DNA of 64,000 bases from an uncultured Collinsella sp. (GCA_934647195.1 CAKUFD010000003.1:124001-188000); one strand, 5' to 3'. Counted from the first letter of the stretch, positions 37,607 through 47,659 are shown. The notes: generated by a model not told the origin, from the sequence alone. Program-made: numbers and translations.

Positions 37607-37870
37607 GTGCTGCCTTTGAACTACGCCATGCTCAAGTACTTTACCTGCCATGACGAGGCTTGCGCCGACGACGTCATGGAGGCCCTCAAGGGCGAGTACT
37701 CCTCGTTCACCGCTTTCACCAAGCCCAAGATGCAGGAGGCTCTGATGACCGCCGAGAAGAACGGTCTGATCAGCGAGTCCCGCTTTGACTTGGACGCCGC
37801 GGGCGAGGTCCGCGTCTACTACAGCGCTGACCAAGAGCAGCGCGACACCATCAATTCCTACATCAAATAG
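37607..37870 (+). CDS. Small winged-helix-like protein in the cut operon
   Basis: An 87-residue protein from GTG 37607 (alternatives: GTG 37598, ATG 37628). Sequence such as MLKYFTCHDEACADDVMEALKGEYSSF...FTKPKMQEALMTAEKNGLISESRFDLD...VRVYYSA looks like a three-helix winged-helix unit with a beta hairpin. No known family name comes to mind. Tight placement between transporter and shell genes implies a role in regulation or assembly of the compartment, but this is inference. Confidence 0.55.
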   Translation: MLPLNYAMLKYFTCHDEACADDVMEALKGEYSSFTAFTKPKMQEALMTAEKNGLISESRFDLDAAGEVRVYYSADQEQRDTINSYIK

Positions 37871-37885
37871 GAAAGGAGCTACCCC

Positions 37886-38182
37886 ATGCGCTATACCGGC
37901 GAAGAGGCCATCGGCCTCATTGAGACCCTCGGCATGGTTCCGGCTCTGGAAGCTGCCGACAAGATGCTCAAGGCGGGCGACTGCGAGCTCGTGAGCTACG
38001 AGAACGTTGGTTCCACGCTCGTCACCGTCATCGTCAAGGGCGACGTCGCCGCATGCGAGGCCGCCGTCAAGGCGGGCGTCGAGGCGGCAGCTGCCATTGG
38101 CAAGGTCACGGCGCAAAACGTCATGAAGCGCCCCGTTCCGCCCATCGGCGATGTCGTTTCCGTCCACGACGTGGATTTTTAG
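37886..38182 (+). CDS. BMC-H shell protein
   Basis: A 98-residue single BMC domain: AIGLIETLGMVPALEAADKMLKAGDCELV and VTVIVKGDVAACEAAVKAGVEAA, the standard hexamer-forming fold (PduA/CcmK type). Hexamers tile the facets of the microcompartment and their pores pass substrates. C-terminal extension PVPPIGDVVSVHDVDF is unusual for the minimal form. SD AAAGGAG. Confidence 0.92.
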   Translation: MRYTGEEAIGLIETLGMVPALEAADKMLKAGDCELVSYENVGSTLVTVIVKGDVAACEAAVKAGVEAAAAIGKVTAQNVMKRPVPPIGDVVSVHDVDF

Positions 38183-38191
38183 GAGGTCCTG

Positions 38192-38503
38192 ATGTCTGAA
38201 AGCAAAGGCAACGCATTCGGTGCCATCGAGACCTTCGGCCTCGTGTGGGTACTTGAGGCCGGCGACGCCATGTGCAAGGCCGGCGACGTGAACCTGGTCG
38301 GTTACGAGAACACCGCATCCGGTTACATCTCCATCCTCGTCGAGGGTGACGTCTCGGCGGTCGAGGCTGCCGTCCATGCAGGCGTCGAGGCCGTTGAGGC
38401 CCTGGGCGCCGAGGTCTACAGCTCGGTTGTCATCCCGCGTCCGCACCCCGACCTGAAGAAGATCACCGGCCGCTATCGTCTCGAGAACCTGCTTCCCTAC
38501 TAA
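38192..38503 (+). CDS. BMC-H shell protein, second type
   Basis: A 103-residue BMC domain (AFGAIETFGLVWVLEAGDAMCKAGDVNLVGYEN; ISILVEGDVSAVEAAVHAGVEAVEALG) with a C-terminal tail DLKKITGRYRLENLLPY. Clearly diverged from the 37886 gene and from the three later copies, so the shell mixes several hexamer types. SD AGGAGG; 9 bp after the previous gene. Confidence 0.92.
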   Translation: MSESKGNAFGAIETFGLVWVLEAGDAMCKAGDVNLVGYENTASGYISILVEGDVSAVEAAVHAGVEAVEALGAEVYSSVVIPRPHPDLKKITGRYRLENLLPY

Positions 38504-38514
38504 GGAGGTGTGCC

Positions 38515-40014
38515 ATGTCCCTTGTTGACACCGATCTTCGCTCCGTTCAGGAGGCGCGCATCCTTTTGGAGCACGCCGAGGAGTCGAGGGAAGTCCTCGA
38601 GGGCCTGCCCGGCACGCTTGTCGACGGTTTTTTGGGGGCTCTGCGCGAGCGCTTGCTGCCCAGCGCCGCTTCCTATGCCCAGCTTGCGGTAGCCGAAAGC
38701 GACTACGGCAACGCCGAGGACGAGCAGGCGCTCATCGAGTGGGTGCTCACCGAGCTTCTGGACGACGTGTACGCCCAGACGCCCACGCAAGAGCTCTACT
38801 CGCGCAGCACCACGCATTCCGTGGAGGTGGGCATCTCCAAGGGCACGGTCGTCTCGCTTCTGCCCGACTGGCTGTGCATCCCCACGATGCTCTCGCAGCT
38901 TGTGTGCGCCGTTGCGTCCAAGAGCCCGATCATCTTCTCGGCTCGTCAGCGTACGCATACGACCTGCGAGGCTGTGATCGAGGATGTGCGCAAGGTTGCC
39001 GCCGAGTGCCACTATCCGCTCGACGCCCTCACGTTTTTGGAGCTCTATGCGCCTGAGGGCGAGGAGTGGCTGGCGGCGCAGCCCGCCGTCCGCGTGCTCA
39101 TCGATTCCCGCGAGTGCGAGCACATTCACGTGGCCGATACCACGGGCAAGGATGTGTACTGCGCCTCTATTGGCAACAACCCGGTCTTTGTGGAGCAAAC
39201 CGCAGACCTGGGCCTGTGTGCCGAGGAGGTTGTGTACGGCAAGTCGTTTTGCTACGGCATGCTGCCCGGCGCCGAGCAGTCGGTTGTGGTGGAGCAAGCG
39301 GTGGACGAGGCCTTTAAGGCCGAGCTCAAGCACCGCGGCTGCTACTTCCTTTCCGACGAGGAGTGCGAGCGCCTGTATCACGTGTGCTTTCGCGAGGACG
39401 GCCGTACCTACCGCGAGCTCATCGGCAAATCGGCGTGCGACTTGGCTCGCCGCGCCGATATCTCGGTACCTGCCTCCACACGCGTGCTCGTGGTCGAGAA
39501 GCCCTATGTCTCTGAGCGTAGCTACTTCTCGCGTACCAAGTACGGCCCCGTGCTGTCCTACTACGTGGAGGAGAACTGGCGCGACGCCTGCGAGAAGTGC
39601 ATCGAGCTGATCTTGAACAGCGGTTCGGGAAACGCGCTCTCGATCTTCTCGCGCGATGGCGAAGTCGTTCGCCAGTTTGTGCTCAAGAAGCCCGTGGGAC
39701 GCATCCTCGTGAACGTGGGCACCGGCATGGGGGCCACCGGCTGTCATTCCACGCTGCCCAAGACCCTCACCGTTACCGGATGGGAAAGCGCGACCACCTC
39801 GAATCTGGGCGTGACCTATCGCGACTTTATCCGCCGGCGCCAGGTTGGCTGCAGCCTCGAGTCTTCTGACCTCTCTCTTCTCGAGGAAGCAGGTCTCAAC
39901 CGGGTGCCGGATCGGAAGATCGCCGCACATATGACCGAACAGCAGCCCGCGACCGACGTTGCCCCGCAGGACAACGAATGGTTCGCCAGCCTGCTTAAAA
40001 ACATGACCGATTAG
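38515..40014 (+). CDS. Aldehyde dehydrogenase-like protein lacking the catalytic Cys
   Basis: A 499-residue homologue of the acylating aldehyde dehydrogenases of microcompartments. Compared with the 48929 paralogue, the active-site stretch DYGTICASEQS reads [11 protein letters not shown], so the nucleophilic Cys is Pro. The Rossmann region is also reduced (no clear GGxG). The back half ([17 protein letters not shown]) is well kept. The C-terminus [14 protein letters not shown] looks like an amphipathic encapsulation helix. Located directly before cutC. A structural, scaffold or regulatory role is more likely than catalysis, unless another Cys serves. Confidence 0.75.
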   Translation: MSLVDTDLRSVQEARILLEHAEESREVLEGLPGTLVDGFLGALRERLLPSAASYAQLAVAESDYGNAEDEQALIEWVLTELLDDVYAQTPTQELYSRSTTHSVEVGISKGTVVSLLPDWLCIPTMLSQLVCAVASKSPIIFSARQRTHTTCEAVIEDVRKVAAECHYPLDALTFLELYAPEGEEWLAAQPAVRVLIDSRECEHIHVADTTGKDVYCASIGNNPVFVEQTADLGLCAEEVVYGKSFCYGMLPGAEQSVVVEQAVDEAFKAELKHRGCYFLSDEECERLYHVCFREDGRTYRELIGKSACDLARRADISVPASTRVLVVEKPYVSERSYFSRTKYGPVLSYYVEENWRDACEKCIELILNSGSGNALSIFSRDGEVVRQFVLKKPVGRILVNVGTGMGATGCHSTLPKTLTVTGWESATTSNLGVTYRDFIRRRQVGCSLESSDLSLLEEAGLNRVPDRKIAAHMTEQQPATDVAPQDNEWFASLLKNMTD

Positions 40015-40030
40015 AAGAAAAGGAGTACCG

Positions 40031-42565
40031 ATGGATATTCAAGAGTTTGCCAAGCAACTGTCCGATGCCACCAAGGACATGAGCGAAGAGCAGCGCGCAA
40101 ACGTCCGCGCGATGTTCAGCAAGGTCGCCGACCAGCTCGATCGTCCGCTTGACAGCACCGTTGCCCACACCGAGTGCACCGAGGTGCCCAACGGCCCCAC
40201 CGATCGCCACGTTCGCCTGAAGCAGAACTTCCTCAAGCAGGTTCCCTCCATCACCACCTATCGCGCTCGCGCCGTCACCGAGTTCACCCGTAAGAACCCG
40301 GGTATGCCCAAGATCGAGCTGCGCGCCAAGTGCTTCCGCTATTGCTGCGAGACCGCCCCGCTGGTCATCCAGGATGACGAGCTTATCGTCGGCAACCCCA
40401 CGGGTGCTCCGCGCGCCGGTGCCTTCTCGCCCGATATCGCCTGGCGTTGGCTGCGCGACGAGCTCGATACCATCGGCACGCGCGCTCAGGACCCCTTCTA
40501 CATTTCCGAAGAGGACAAGAAGTACATGCGCGAGGAGCTTTTCCCGTTCTGGGAGGGCAAGTCGCTCGATGAGGTCTGCGAGGACCAGTACCGCGAGTGC
40601 GGCGGCTGGGAGCTTTCCGGTGAGTCCTTTGTCTCTGACTGCTCCTATCACCAGGTGAACGGCGGCGGCGACTCCAACCCCGGCTATGACGTCATCCTGA
40701 TGAAGAAGGGTATGCAGGACATTCAGGACGAGGCCCGCGAGCATCTCAAGCACCTCGACTACGCAAACCCCGAGGACCTGGACAAGATCTATTTCTACAA
40801 GTCTGTCATCGACACCACCGAGGGCGTTATGATCTACGCCCGTCGTCTCTCCGACTTCGCCTGCCAGAAGGCCCAGGAGTGCGGCGATCCCAAGCGCCGC
40901 GCCGAGCTTCTGCAGATCTGCGAGAACCTCAAGAACGTGCCCGCTCACAAGCCGCGCACCTTCTGGGAGGCCGTGCAGTCCGTATGGGTTGTCGAGAGCC
41001 TGCTGCCGGTCGAGGAGAACCAGACCGGTATGTCCATCGGCCGTGTAGACCAGTACATGTACCCCTTCTACAAGGCCGACAAAGAGGCTGGCCGCCTGAC
41101 CGACTACCAGGCCTTTGATATCGCCGGCTGCATGCTCATCAAGATGAGCGAGATGATGTGGGCTACCTCCGAGGACGCTTCCAAGTTCTTCGCCGGCTAC
41201 CAGCCGTTCGTCAACATGACGCTCGGCGGCGTGACCCGTTCCGGCGCCGACGCCACCAACGACCTCACCTACCTGCTGATGGACGCCGTGCGCCACGTCA
41301 AGATCTACCAGCCTTCCCTGGCCTGCCGTATTCACACCAAGAGCCCCGAGAAGTACCTGCGCAAGATCGTGGACGTCGTTCGCTCCGGCATGGGCTTCCC
41401 CGCCTGTCACTTTGACGACACGCACATCAAGATGATGCTCGCCAAGGGCGTCTCCGTCGAGGACGCACGCGACTACTGCATGATGGGCTGCGTCGAGCCG
41501 CAGAAGTCCGGCCGCCTGTATCAGTGGACCTCCACCTCCTACACCCAGTGGCCCATCGCCATCGAGCTCACGCTCAACCATGGCGTGCCCCTGTGGTACG
41601 GCAAGCAGGTTACCCCCGACCTGGGCGACCTCGACCAGTACCACACCTTTGAGGAGTTCGAGGCTGCGGTCAAGAGCACTATCTACTACATCACCAAGTG
41701 GACGAGCGTCATGACGGTGATCTCGCAGCGCGTGCACCGCGACATGGCTCCTAAGCCCTTGATGTCCATCATGTTCGAGGGCTGCATGGAGTCCGGCAAG
41801 GACGTCTCTGCCGGCGGCGCCATGTACAACTTCGGGCCGGGCGTCGTGTGGAGCGGCCTTGCCACCTATGCCGACTCCATGGCCGCCATCAAGAAGCTCG
41901 TCTTCGACGACCACAAGTACACGCTGTGCGAGCTCAACGAGGGCCTCAAGGCCGACTTCGTGGGCTACGAGAGGATGCGTCAGGACTGCCTGGACGCTCC
42001 CAAGTACGGCAATGACGACGACTACGCCGATCAGTTCGTGGCCGACATCGTCTACTTCACCGAGCACATCCACAGCCAGTTCAAGACCCTGTACTCGCGC
42101 CTGTCCCACGGTACGCTGTCCATCTCCAACAACACCCCGTTTGGCCAGATGACCGGCGCTTCCGCCAACGGCCGCAAGGCTTGGACACCGCTGTCCGACG
42201 GCATCAGCCCCACCCAGGGCGCCGACCACAACGGCCCCACCGCCATCATCAAGTCGGTCTCCAAGATGAGCAACGACAGCATGAACATCGGCATGGTGCA
42301 CAACTTCAAGCTCATGGCCGGCCTGCTGGATACCCCCGAGGGCGAAAACGGCCTGGTCACGCTCCTGCGTACGGCCTGCATGTACGGCAATGGCGAGATG
42401 CAGTTCAACTATCTGGACAACCAGACGCTGCTCGACGCCCAGGCTCACCCCGAGGAGCATCGCGACCTCGTGGTCCGCGTCGCCGGCTACAGCGCGTTCT
42501 TCGTCGAGCTGTGCAAGGACGTTCAGGACGAGATCATCAGCCGCACGATGTTGACCAAGCTCTAA
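40031..42565 (+). CDS. cutC: Choline trimethylamine-lyase, glycyl radical enzyme CutC
   Basis: An 844-residue glycyl radical enzyme. The choline-lyase residues known from Klebsiella CutC are all present with a constant shift of two: Tyr206 and Asp214 ([11 protein letters not shown]), Cys487 and Glu489 ([12 protein letters not shown]), Thr500 (YQWTST), and the radical Gly819 in RVAGYSAFF near the C-terminus. The [12 protein letters not shown] stretch separates it from isethionate, propanediol and hydroxyproline enzymes. It cleaves choline to trimethylamine and acetaldehyde inside the compartment. The N-terminal ~20 residues ([18 protein letters not shown]) may be the encapsulation helix. SD AAGGAG. 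cutD follows. Confidence 0.95.
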   Translation: MDIQEFAKQLSDATKDMSEEQRANVRAMFSKVADQLDRPLDSTVAHTECTEVPNGPTDRHVRLKQNFLKQVPSITTYRARAVTEFTRKNPGMPKIELRAKCFRYCCETAPLVIQDDELIVGNPTGAPRAGAFSPDIAWRWLRDELDTIGTRAQDPFYISEEDKKYMREELFPFWEGKSLDEVCEDQYRECGGWELSGESFVSDCSYHQVNGGGDSNPGYDVILMKKGMQDIQDEAREHLKHLDYANPEDLDKIYFYKSVIDTTEGVMIYARRLSDFACQKAQECGDPKRRAELLQICENLKNVPAHKPRTFWEAVQSVWVVESLLPVEENQTGMSIGRVDQYMYPFYKADKEAGRLTDYQAFDIAGCMLIKMSEMMWATSEDASKFFAGYQPFVNMTLGGVTRSGADATNDLTYLLMDAVRHVKIYQPSLACRIHTKSPEKYLRKIVDVVRSGMGFPACHFDDTHIKMMLAKGVSVEDARDYCMMGCVEPQKSGRLYQWTSTSYTQWPIAIELTLNHGVPLWYGKQVTPDLGDLDQYHTFEEFEAAVKSTIYYITKWTSVMTVISQRVHRDMAPKPLMSIMFEGCMESGKDVSAGGAMYNFGPGVVWSGLATYADSMAAIKKLVFDDHKYTLCELNEGLKADFVGYERMRQDCLDAPKYGNDDDYADQFVADIVYFTEHIHSQFKTLYSRLSHGTLSISNNTPFGQMTGASANGRKAWTPLSDGISPTQGADHNGPTAIIKSVSKMSNDSMNIGMVHNFKLMAGLLDTPEGENGLVTLLRTACMYGNGEMQFNYLDNQTLLDAQAHPEEHRDLVVRVAGYSAFFVELCKDVQDEIISRTMLTKL

Positions 42566-42620
42566 TCACGTAACCACTCAAGCCCAAATGGGCGCAACCC
42601 GTACAGAAAGGAGGACGCAC

Positions 42621-43568
42621 ATGAGCGAGCAGCTGGAAGAGAGTCTCGAGCGCCGCGCGCGCATCTTCAATACGCAGAAGTACAACATGTACGACGGCCC
42701 GGGCATTCGCTCCATCGCGTTCTTCAAGGGATGCCCTCTGCGCTGCAAGTGGTGCTCCAATCCCGAGAGCCAGCGTCGTGGTTTTGAGGTCATGTTCAAG
42801 CAGACCGCTTGTGTGAACTGCGGGGCGTGCGTCGAGGCGTGCCCCGCAGGGGTTCACCAGTTCGCGGGTGGCGAGCATGTGGTGGACCGCACCAAGCAGT
42901 GCTTGGGCTGCGGAGCCTGTGAGAAGGCCTGCCTGCAAAAGGCGCTCTCCATCATGGGCGAGGACTGCAAGATCTGCGACCTGGTCTCCTTTATGGACCA
43001 GGATGCGGACTTCTACCGCATGTCCGGTGGCGGCGTGACCCTGGGCGGCGGCGAGGTTTTGGCGCAGCCCGAGGCCGCCCGCGCCCTGCTCGCGGCCTGC
43101 AAGGACCGCGGCTACCACACGGCCATCGAGACGTGCGGCTACACCAAGACCGAGACGATCCTCGACATCGCGCGCTACGTGGACCTGTTCCTGTTCGACA
43201 TCAAACAGATGGACCCGGTCAAGCACAAGCACTGGACCGGCGTGAACAACGAGCAGATCCTTGCCAACATCCGCGCTCTGCTGGAAAACGGCTTTAACGT
43301 GCGCGTACGTATGCCGCTGCTCCACGGGGTGAACGACGACAAGGCCGAGATCGACGCCATGATCGAGTTCTTCACGCCGTATCGCTATCAGAAGAACTTC
43401 GACGGCGTTGACTTGCTGCCCTACCACAAGCTGGGTGTGGGCAAGTACGCGCAACTCGGCCGTGACTACGAGATCGAAGGCGACCCGTCGCTTTCGGAGG
43501 ACGACCTGAATCGCATCGAGGGATGGATCTCCGAGGCCGATTTCAAGGTCAACCTCGTTCGGCACTAG
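42621..43568 (+). CDS. cutD: CutC activating enzyme, radical SAM CutD
   Basis: A 315-residue glycyl radical activase. Radical-SAM cluster motif CPLRCKWC, then an inserted ferredoxin-like domain with two 4Fe-4S sites (CVNCGACVEACP; CLGCGACEKAC), GGVTLGGGEVLAQPE, and the TIM-barrel remainder ending with LPYHKLGVGKY. It uses S-adenosylmethionine to install the radical on Gly819 of CutC. ATG 42621 with AAGGAGG; an upstream ATG at 42588 is rejected. Confidence 0.95.
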   Translation: MSEQLEESLERRARIFNTQKYNMYDGPGIRSIAFFKGCPLRCKWCSNPESQRRGFEVMFKQTACVNCGACVEACPAGVHQFAGGEHVVDRTKQCLGCGACEKACLQKALSIMGEDCKICDLVSFMDQDADFYRMSGGGVTLGGGEVLAQPEAARALLAACKDRGYHTAIETCGYTKTETILDIARYVDLFLFDIKQMDPVKHKHWTGVNNEQILANIRALLENGFNVRVRMPLLHGVNDDKAEIDAMIEFFTPYRYQKNFDGVDLLPYHKLGVGKYAQLGRDYEIEGDPSLSEDDLNRIEGWISEADFKVNLVRH

Positions 43569-43577
43569 GGGTGGGGC

Positions 43578-43916
43578 ATGGAGCATCTTCAACGCATCAT
43601 CCAAGAGTCGGTCGATGGTAAGGAAGTCGTGTTGGCGCATGTCATCGCGTCTCCCGCGCCGGACATCTACGACCGCATCGGCGTGCCGCACGGCCAGTCG
43701 ATCGGCATCCTCACGCTGTCGCCGGAGGAGACCTCTATTATCGCGGCCGATATCGCCGCGAAGGCGGCCCCGGTGAGCATCGGGTTTCTCGATCGCTTTA
43801 CCGGCGCCGTGGTGATCTTGGGCGACGTGCAAAGCGTCGAGACGTCGATGCAGGAGGTCGTCCGCGTTCTTCATGACGGCCTGGGATTTCGTGCCCACGA
43901 GGTCACGAGGTCGTGA
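43578..43916 (+). CDS. Circularly permuted BMC shell protein (EutS/PduU type)
   Basis: A 112-residue protein with the permuted BMC signature: RIIQESVDGKEVVLAHVIASP at the N-terminus, GQSIGILTLSPEETSIIAADIAAKAAPVSIGFLDRFTGAVVILGDVQSVETSMQEV in the core. These hexamers carry a small beta-barrel cap that may close the pore. Its TGA overlaps the start of the next gene (TGATG). Confidence 0.9.
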   Translation: MEHLQRIIQESVDGKEVVLAHVIASPAPDIYDRIGVPHGQSIGILTLSPEETSIIAADIAAKAAPVSIGFLDRFTGAVVILGDVQSVETSMQEVVRVLHDGLGFRAHEVTRS

Positions 43917-44365
43917 TGGGGGAGCGCCTGATGATCATCGGCCTGCCCGGCTCGGGCAAGTCGACGGTTTCCGATCTGGTGGAAGGGGAGGTCTCCGACC
44001 ACCGGCATCGGGAGGATTGCTTCTATCGCACGCGCAGCTTCGAGGTTCCGGGGAGCTATATCGAGAACCACTGGATGCACAGCATCGTGATCATGTTGTC
44101 GCAAAACCAGGCTTCCGGGGTGCTCCTTTTGATCGACGGAGCGAGCGGCGAGACGCTCTATTCGAGCGGTTTTGCCCGTGCGTTCAACGAGCCCTGCCTG
44201 GGCGTGCTTAGCAAGTGCGACCAACTGGACGAAGGCGAACGCGAGCGAGGGCTGGCCAAGCTCGCGGATGCCGGTGTCGATGCGGCCCTGTGCCTTTCGG
44301 CAACAACCGGCGAGGGCGTGAACGAATTGTTGGACTGGGTGCGAAACGTTGCACCCAATGAGTGA
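43916..44365 (+). CDS. EutP/PduV-like small GTPase-fold protein
   Basis: A 149-residue P-loop protein: GLPGSGKST at the N-terminus, LLLIDGAS as switch-like region and LSKCDQLD in place of the NKxD base-recognition motif. It belongs with EutP/PduV, small Ras-like proteins linked to microcompartment positioning or, for EutP, acetate-kinase activity. The ATG shares one base with the TGA of the preceding shell gene, implying translational coupling. Confidence 0.83.
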   Translation: MGERLMIIGLPGSGKSTVSDLVEGEVSDHRHREDCFYRTRSFEVPGSYIENHWMHSIVIMLSQNQASGVLLLIDGASGETLYSSGFARAFNEPCLGVLSKCDQLDEGERERGLAKLADAGVDAALCLSATTGEGVNELLDWVRNVAPNE

Positions 44366-44392
44366 CCGATAACTAGAAAGGAGGAGACACCT

Positions 44393-45019
44393 ATGTTCTA
44401 CGTAACCGAAAACGAGCTGCGCAGCGCGTACAACCGAGAGCATTTTTCGAGCTATACGCTGCCCGAGGACGCCAAGCTCACCCCGAGTGCGCGTCAGTTC
44501 CTCATCGATTTCCACATCGATTTTAACGAGGGCTACGGAGCTGCTTCCGGCACTGCGGGTGCCGCTACGGCCGACCCGGCTCTTGCGGCGGCGCGTGCCG
44601 AGGACGCCCTGGCTTCGTTTTACGACGACATCGCCGTCCTGGGCGCTCGTCTGCGCATGCTCGGGCGCAACGCTCTGGGGATCGAGAACGATATCGCCCA
44701 CGTGTGCGACACGCTGGGAACCCTGTGGCAAAACCATACCGACCTGGGCGGTCTCCTTTCCGAATGCGAGGCCGCAGGTGAGGTGCCGGCGGCGCCCGTG
44801 CTCCCGCCGCTCTCCGCGGCGGTGCACCCGCTCTACTACGAGATGGCGCTGCTCGATGCCGAACTCGCACGCACGCAGCGCTTTTGGGCACAGGCTGCAA
44901 GCGAGATGACGGCCGAGGGCCACGCCAGCGTGGACGCGTGGGCGCAAAGCGTCGTTCGCTGCCGCGCGTGCCTGGCTACGTGTTTGGAAAAGGTTGCAGG
45001 GGAGGTGCGCCATGGTTGA
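44393..45019 (+). CDS. Microcompartment protein with EutT-like N-terminus
   Basis: A 208-residue protein. The first ~45 residues (FYVTENELRSAYNRE...YTLPEDAKLTPSARQFLIDFHIDF) resemble the N-terminus of EutT-type cobalamin adenosyltransferases. The rest is helical with two Cys-containing segments (VVRCRACLATCLEKV) and no clear ATP or B12 motif. No B12-dependent enzyme is encoded in the locus, so an accessory role is more plausible. SD AAAGGAGG. Its end overlaps the eutJ-like start by 8 bp. Family assignment is tentative. Confidence 0.55.
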   Translation: MFYVTENELRSAYNREHFSSYTLPEDAKLTPSARQFLIDFHIDFNEGYGAASGTAGAATADPALAAARAEDALASFYDDIAVLGARLRMLGRNALGIENDIAHVCDTLGTLWQNHTDLGGLLSECEAAGEVPAAPVLPPLSAAVHPLYYEMALLDAELARTQRFWAQAASEMTAEGHASVDAWAQSVVRCRACLATCLEKVAGEVRHG

Positions 45020-45860
45020 TTTCGAGGCCGCCAACGCTCGTCTCCAAGATCTGCTCGACCACGTGGACAATCCCCGCCCGGTGAGCGCCGACGAGCCCCT
45101 GTACTGCGGACTCGACGTGGGCACCGCCTTCATCGTGCTCGCGGTGGTTGACGCCGCGGGCGAAGCCGTGGCCTGCGCGTATCGTTTTGCCAGTGTGGTC
45201 AAGGACGGCATGGTCGTCGACTACATGGGTGCGGTCGATATCGCACGCGAGCTCAAAGAGGAGCTTGAGCAGCAGCTTGGGCGCGAGCTCGAGCCCTGCG
45301 CCGTGGCCCTTCCCCCGGGAACCGAGGGCCTCGACGGAGGCGTGGTCAAAAACGTCGCCGAGGGAGCGGGCCTCGACGTGGTCGCCGTCTTTGACGAGCC
45401 CACGGCCGCGAACCTGCTCATCGGCGCGCGTGACGGCGCCGTGGTGGACATCGGCGGCGGCACCACCGGCATCTCCGTTATCCAGGACGGCCGCGTGGTG
45501 GAGTGCATCGACGAGTCTACGGGCGGTACGCACTTCTCGCTCGTGCTGGCCGGCGCTCGCGGCATGAGCTTTGACGAGGCCGAGCTCTACAAGCGCGACC
45601 CCGCCCATCACCGCGAGATCTTCCCTGTCGTCAAGCCCACGATCGACAAGGTAGCAAGCATCATCGCGCGCGCCATCGACGGCTACGACGTGCCCGAGAT
45701 CGTTTTGGTGGGCGGCACGGCCGAGCTTACGGGCATCGAGGCTCCGGTTGAGAAGGCGCTGGGCATCCCGGTGCACAAGCCCAACCATCCCATGTTCGTA
45801 ACGCCCCTGGGCATCGCCTTGGGCTGCCAGGCCGCTGTCGAGGGTGACCTCGATGCTTGA
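45012..45860 (+). CDS. eutJ: EutJ-like Hsp70/actin-fold chaperone
   Basis: A 282-residue ASKHA ATPase with phosphate-1 loop YCGLDVGTAFIVLAVVD, phosphate-2 VVDIGGGTTGISVIQDG and adenosine motif IVLVGGTAELTGIE. Short like EutJ, without the substrate-binding domain of DnaK. Thought to assist folding or reactivation of microcompartment enzymes. Start at 45012 after GGGGAGG, overlapping the previous gene; the following gene overlaps its end. Confidence 0.88.
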   Translation: MVDFEAANARLQDLLDHVDNPRPVSADEPLYCGLDVGTAFIVLAVVDAAGEAVACAYRFASVVKDGMVVDYMGAVDIARELKEELEQQLGRELEPCAVALPPGTEGLDGGVVKNVAEGAGLDVVAVFDEPTAANLLIGARDGAVVDIGGGTTGISVIQDGRVVECIDESTGGTHFSLVLAGARGMSFDEAELYKRDPAHHREIFPVVKPTIDKVASIIARAIDGYDVPEIVLVGGTAELTGIEAPVEKALGIPVHKPNHPMFVTPLGIALGCQAAVEGDLDA

Positions 45861-46158
45861 TATCAAGGTCATCAAGGCGCCGGCGCCCGGCACGATGGCG
45901 ATCTTGCGCCAGCGCTCGGGCCGTCGTTGGAGCGAGGAGTACCTGCCCGCGGCTGTGGGCCTTGTGCAGGGAAAGCTCATCGACATGGTGGTTGCGAGCG
46001 ACATCGCCGAGAAGACGGCGGGCGTCGAGGTCACGGATATTCGCGGGAGCTGCCCGCAAAACATGATTCTTCTGGCCATCGCCGGAGACACGGCGGAGGT
46101 CATGGAGTGTTTGGAACGCATCAAGGAAGGAGGGGACGGCGCCAATGCTTATCTGTAA
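45853..46158 (+). CDS. Divergent BMC-domain protein
   Basis: A 101-residue protein with a BMC-like pattern (KVIKAPAPGTMAILRQRSG..., AAVGLVQGKLIDMVVASDIAEKTAGVEVTDIRGSCPQNMILLAIAGDTAEVMECLERI). It aligns poorly with the standard BMC-H copies and may be a permuted or non-shell member. Overlaps eutJ at its start and the pentamer gene at its end, so it is part of the same translational unit. Confidence 0.6.
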   Translation: MLDIKVIKAPAPGTMAILRQRSGRRWSEEYLPAAVGLVQGKLIDMVVASDIAEKTAGVEVTDIRGSCPQNMILLAIAGDTAEVMECLERIKEGGDGANAYL

Positions 46159-46414
46159 GCTCATCGATTCCATCTGGGCGACCCGTAAGTACGAGGAGCT
46201 CGACGGCATGAAGTTGATGCGCGTCGAGGTCATCGACGGTCCGGAATCCGGACGTCGCCTGGTGTGCGTCGACACCATCAGCGCAGGCACCGGCGACCGT
46301 GTGCTTGTTGCCACGGGCTCGGCCGCCTACCGCTTCATGCGCGAGACCTTTGGTAAGAATGCGCCCGTAGATGCGGCCATCGTAGGAATTATCGACGAAG
46401 ACGTGAATCTGTAG
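46145..46414 (+). CDS. eutN: BMC-P vertex pentamer protein (EutN/CcmL)
   Basis: An 89-residue EutN/CcmL protein: MLICKLIDSIWATRKYEELDGMKLMRVEVIDG, VCVDTISAGTGDRVLVATGSAAY, and VDAAIVGIIDEDVNL. Five copies close each vertex of the icosahedral shell. It is the only pentamer gene in the window. SD AAGGAGGGG within the end of the preceding gene. Confidence 0.95.
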   Translation: MLICKLIDSIWATRKYEELDGMKLMRVEVIDGPESGRRLVCVDTISAGTGDRVLVATGSAAYRFMRETFGKNAPVDAAIVGIIDEDVNL

Positions 46415-46428
46415 GAAAGGAGGAAGAG

Positions 46429-47337
46429 ATGAAGCGACTGATCAGTGCGGCAGACGTGAAGGCAGCGGCCAAGAACGGCGGCGTGCTTGCGGTCGATGAC
46501 AACACCATCGTGACCCCGCAGGCCAAAGACGAGGCTGCCGAGCTGGGCGTCGAGCTGGTCTTTGGCGCCGCGCCCGCAGCGACGCAGCACAAGCCGGCAG
46601 CGCCTGTTCCCGAGCAGCACGAGGCTCCCGCAGTGCATGAGCCCGAGCATCATGAGGAGCACGAGGCGGCTATGAGCGCCGAGGAGATCGAGCGCCTTAT
46701 TCGCGGTGCCCTTGACTCCGGCATTTGGAGCGAGCAGCAGATCGAGGACCTTCTTGGACATACGGCCCCGTTGACGGTGAGCGTCGGCGTGTCCGGTCGT
46801 CATGTCCATCTGTCCCAGGAGGACCTGGAGGCTCTGTTTGGAGCCGGCTACGAGCTCACTCCCATCAAGGAACTCTCCCAGCCCGGGCAGTTTGCCGCCA
46901 AGGAGACGGTGATGCTCGTGGGCCCCAAGGGCGTTATCGAGCGCGTGCGCGTGCTTGGTCCCGTGCGCCCGTCCACTCAGGTTGAGGTGCTGCGCGGCGA
47001 TACGTTCAAGCTAGGCGTTCCCGCTTGTGTGCGCATGAGCGGCAAGCTCGAGGGCACGCCGGGCGTAACACTCGCCGGCCCCCATGGCACCGTTGCCCTG
47101 TCCCAGGGCGTCATCGTTGCTGCGCGTCACATCCATATGACGCGTGATGAGGCGGCCCAGCGCGGGCTTCATGACGGCCAGGTCGTGTCGATCGCCTTTG
47201 GCGGCGAGCGCGGCGGACGTCTTGACAACGTGGTCGTGCGCGCCAACAACACGAGCGCCCTCGATTGTCATATCGACACCGAAGAGGCAAATGCCTTCGG
47301 TATTAAAAACGGTTCTGTTGTAGAGATCATCAAGTAG
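46429..47337 (+). CDS. pduL: PduL-type phosphotransacylase
   Basis: A 302-residue protein. The C-terminal ~200 residues are PduL: SVGVSGRHVHLSQEDLEALFG, GQFAAKETVMLVGPKGVIERVRVLGP, and ARHIHMTRDEA; the His residues are Zn ligands. The N-terminal ~45 residues (KRLISAADVKAAAKNGG...DEAAELGVELVFG) resemble the EutQ/PduL targeting region and are joined by a His/Glu/Pro-rich linker. It turns acetyl-CoA into acetyl-phosphate and recycles CoA inside the compartment. No acetate kinase is present nearby. SD AAAGGAGG. Confidence 0.93.
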   Translation: MKRLISAADVKAAAKNGGVLAVDDNTIVTPQAKDEAAELGVELVFGAAPAATQHKPAAPVPEQHEAPAVHEPEHHEEHEAAMSAEEIERLIRGALDSGIWSEQQIEDLLGHTAPLTVSVGVSGRHVHLSQEDLEALFGAGYELTPIKELSQPGQFAAKETVMLVGPKGVIERVRVLGPVRPSTQVEVLRGDTFKLGVPACVRMSGKLEGTPGVTLAGPHGTVALSQGVIVAARHIHMTRDEAAQRGLHDGQVVSIAFGGERGGRLDNVVVRANNTSALDCHIDTEEANAFGIKNGSVVEIIK

Positions 47338-47364
47338 ATCCCTACGAAATAGGAGGTAACAAAA

Positions 47365-47652
<288 letters not shown>

Positions 47653-47659
47653 GTAAGCC

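Noticed and set aside
39995..42460. 821-codon open frame antisense to cutC
   Set aside because: Shadow frame; cutC on the plus strand has every expected catalytic residue.
40031..42565. Glycyl radical enzyme as propanediol dehydratase, isethionate lyase or pyruvate formate-lyase
   Set aside because: Tyr206, Asp214 and Thr500 match the choline site of CutC, and the [12 protein letters not shown] stretch is CutC-specific. A link to lactaldehyde from the fucose operon through propanediol was considered and dropped for this reason.
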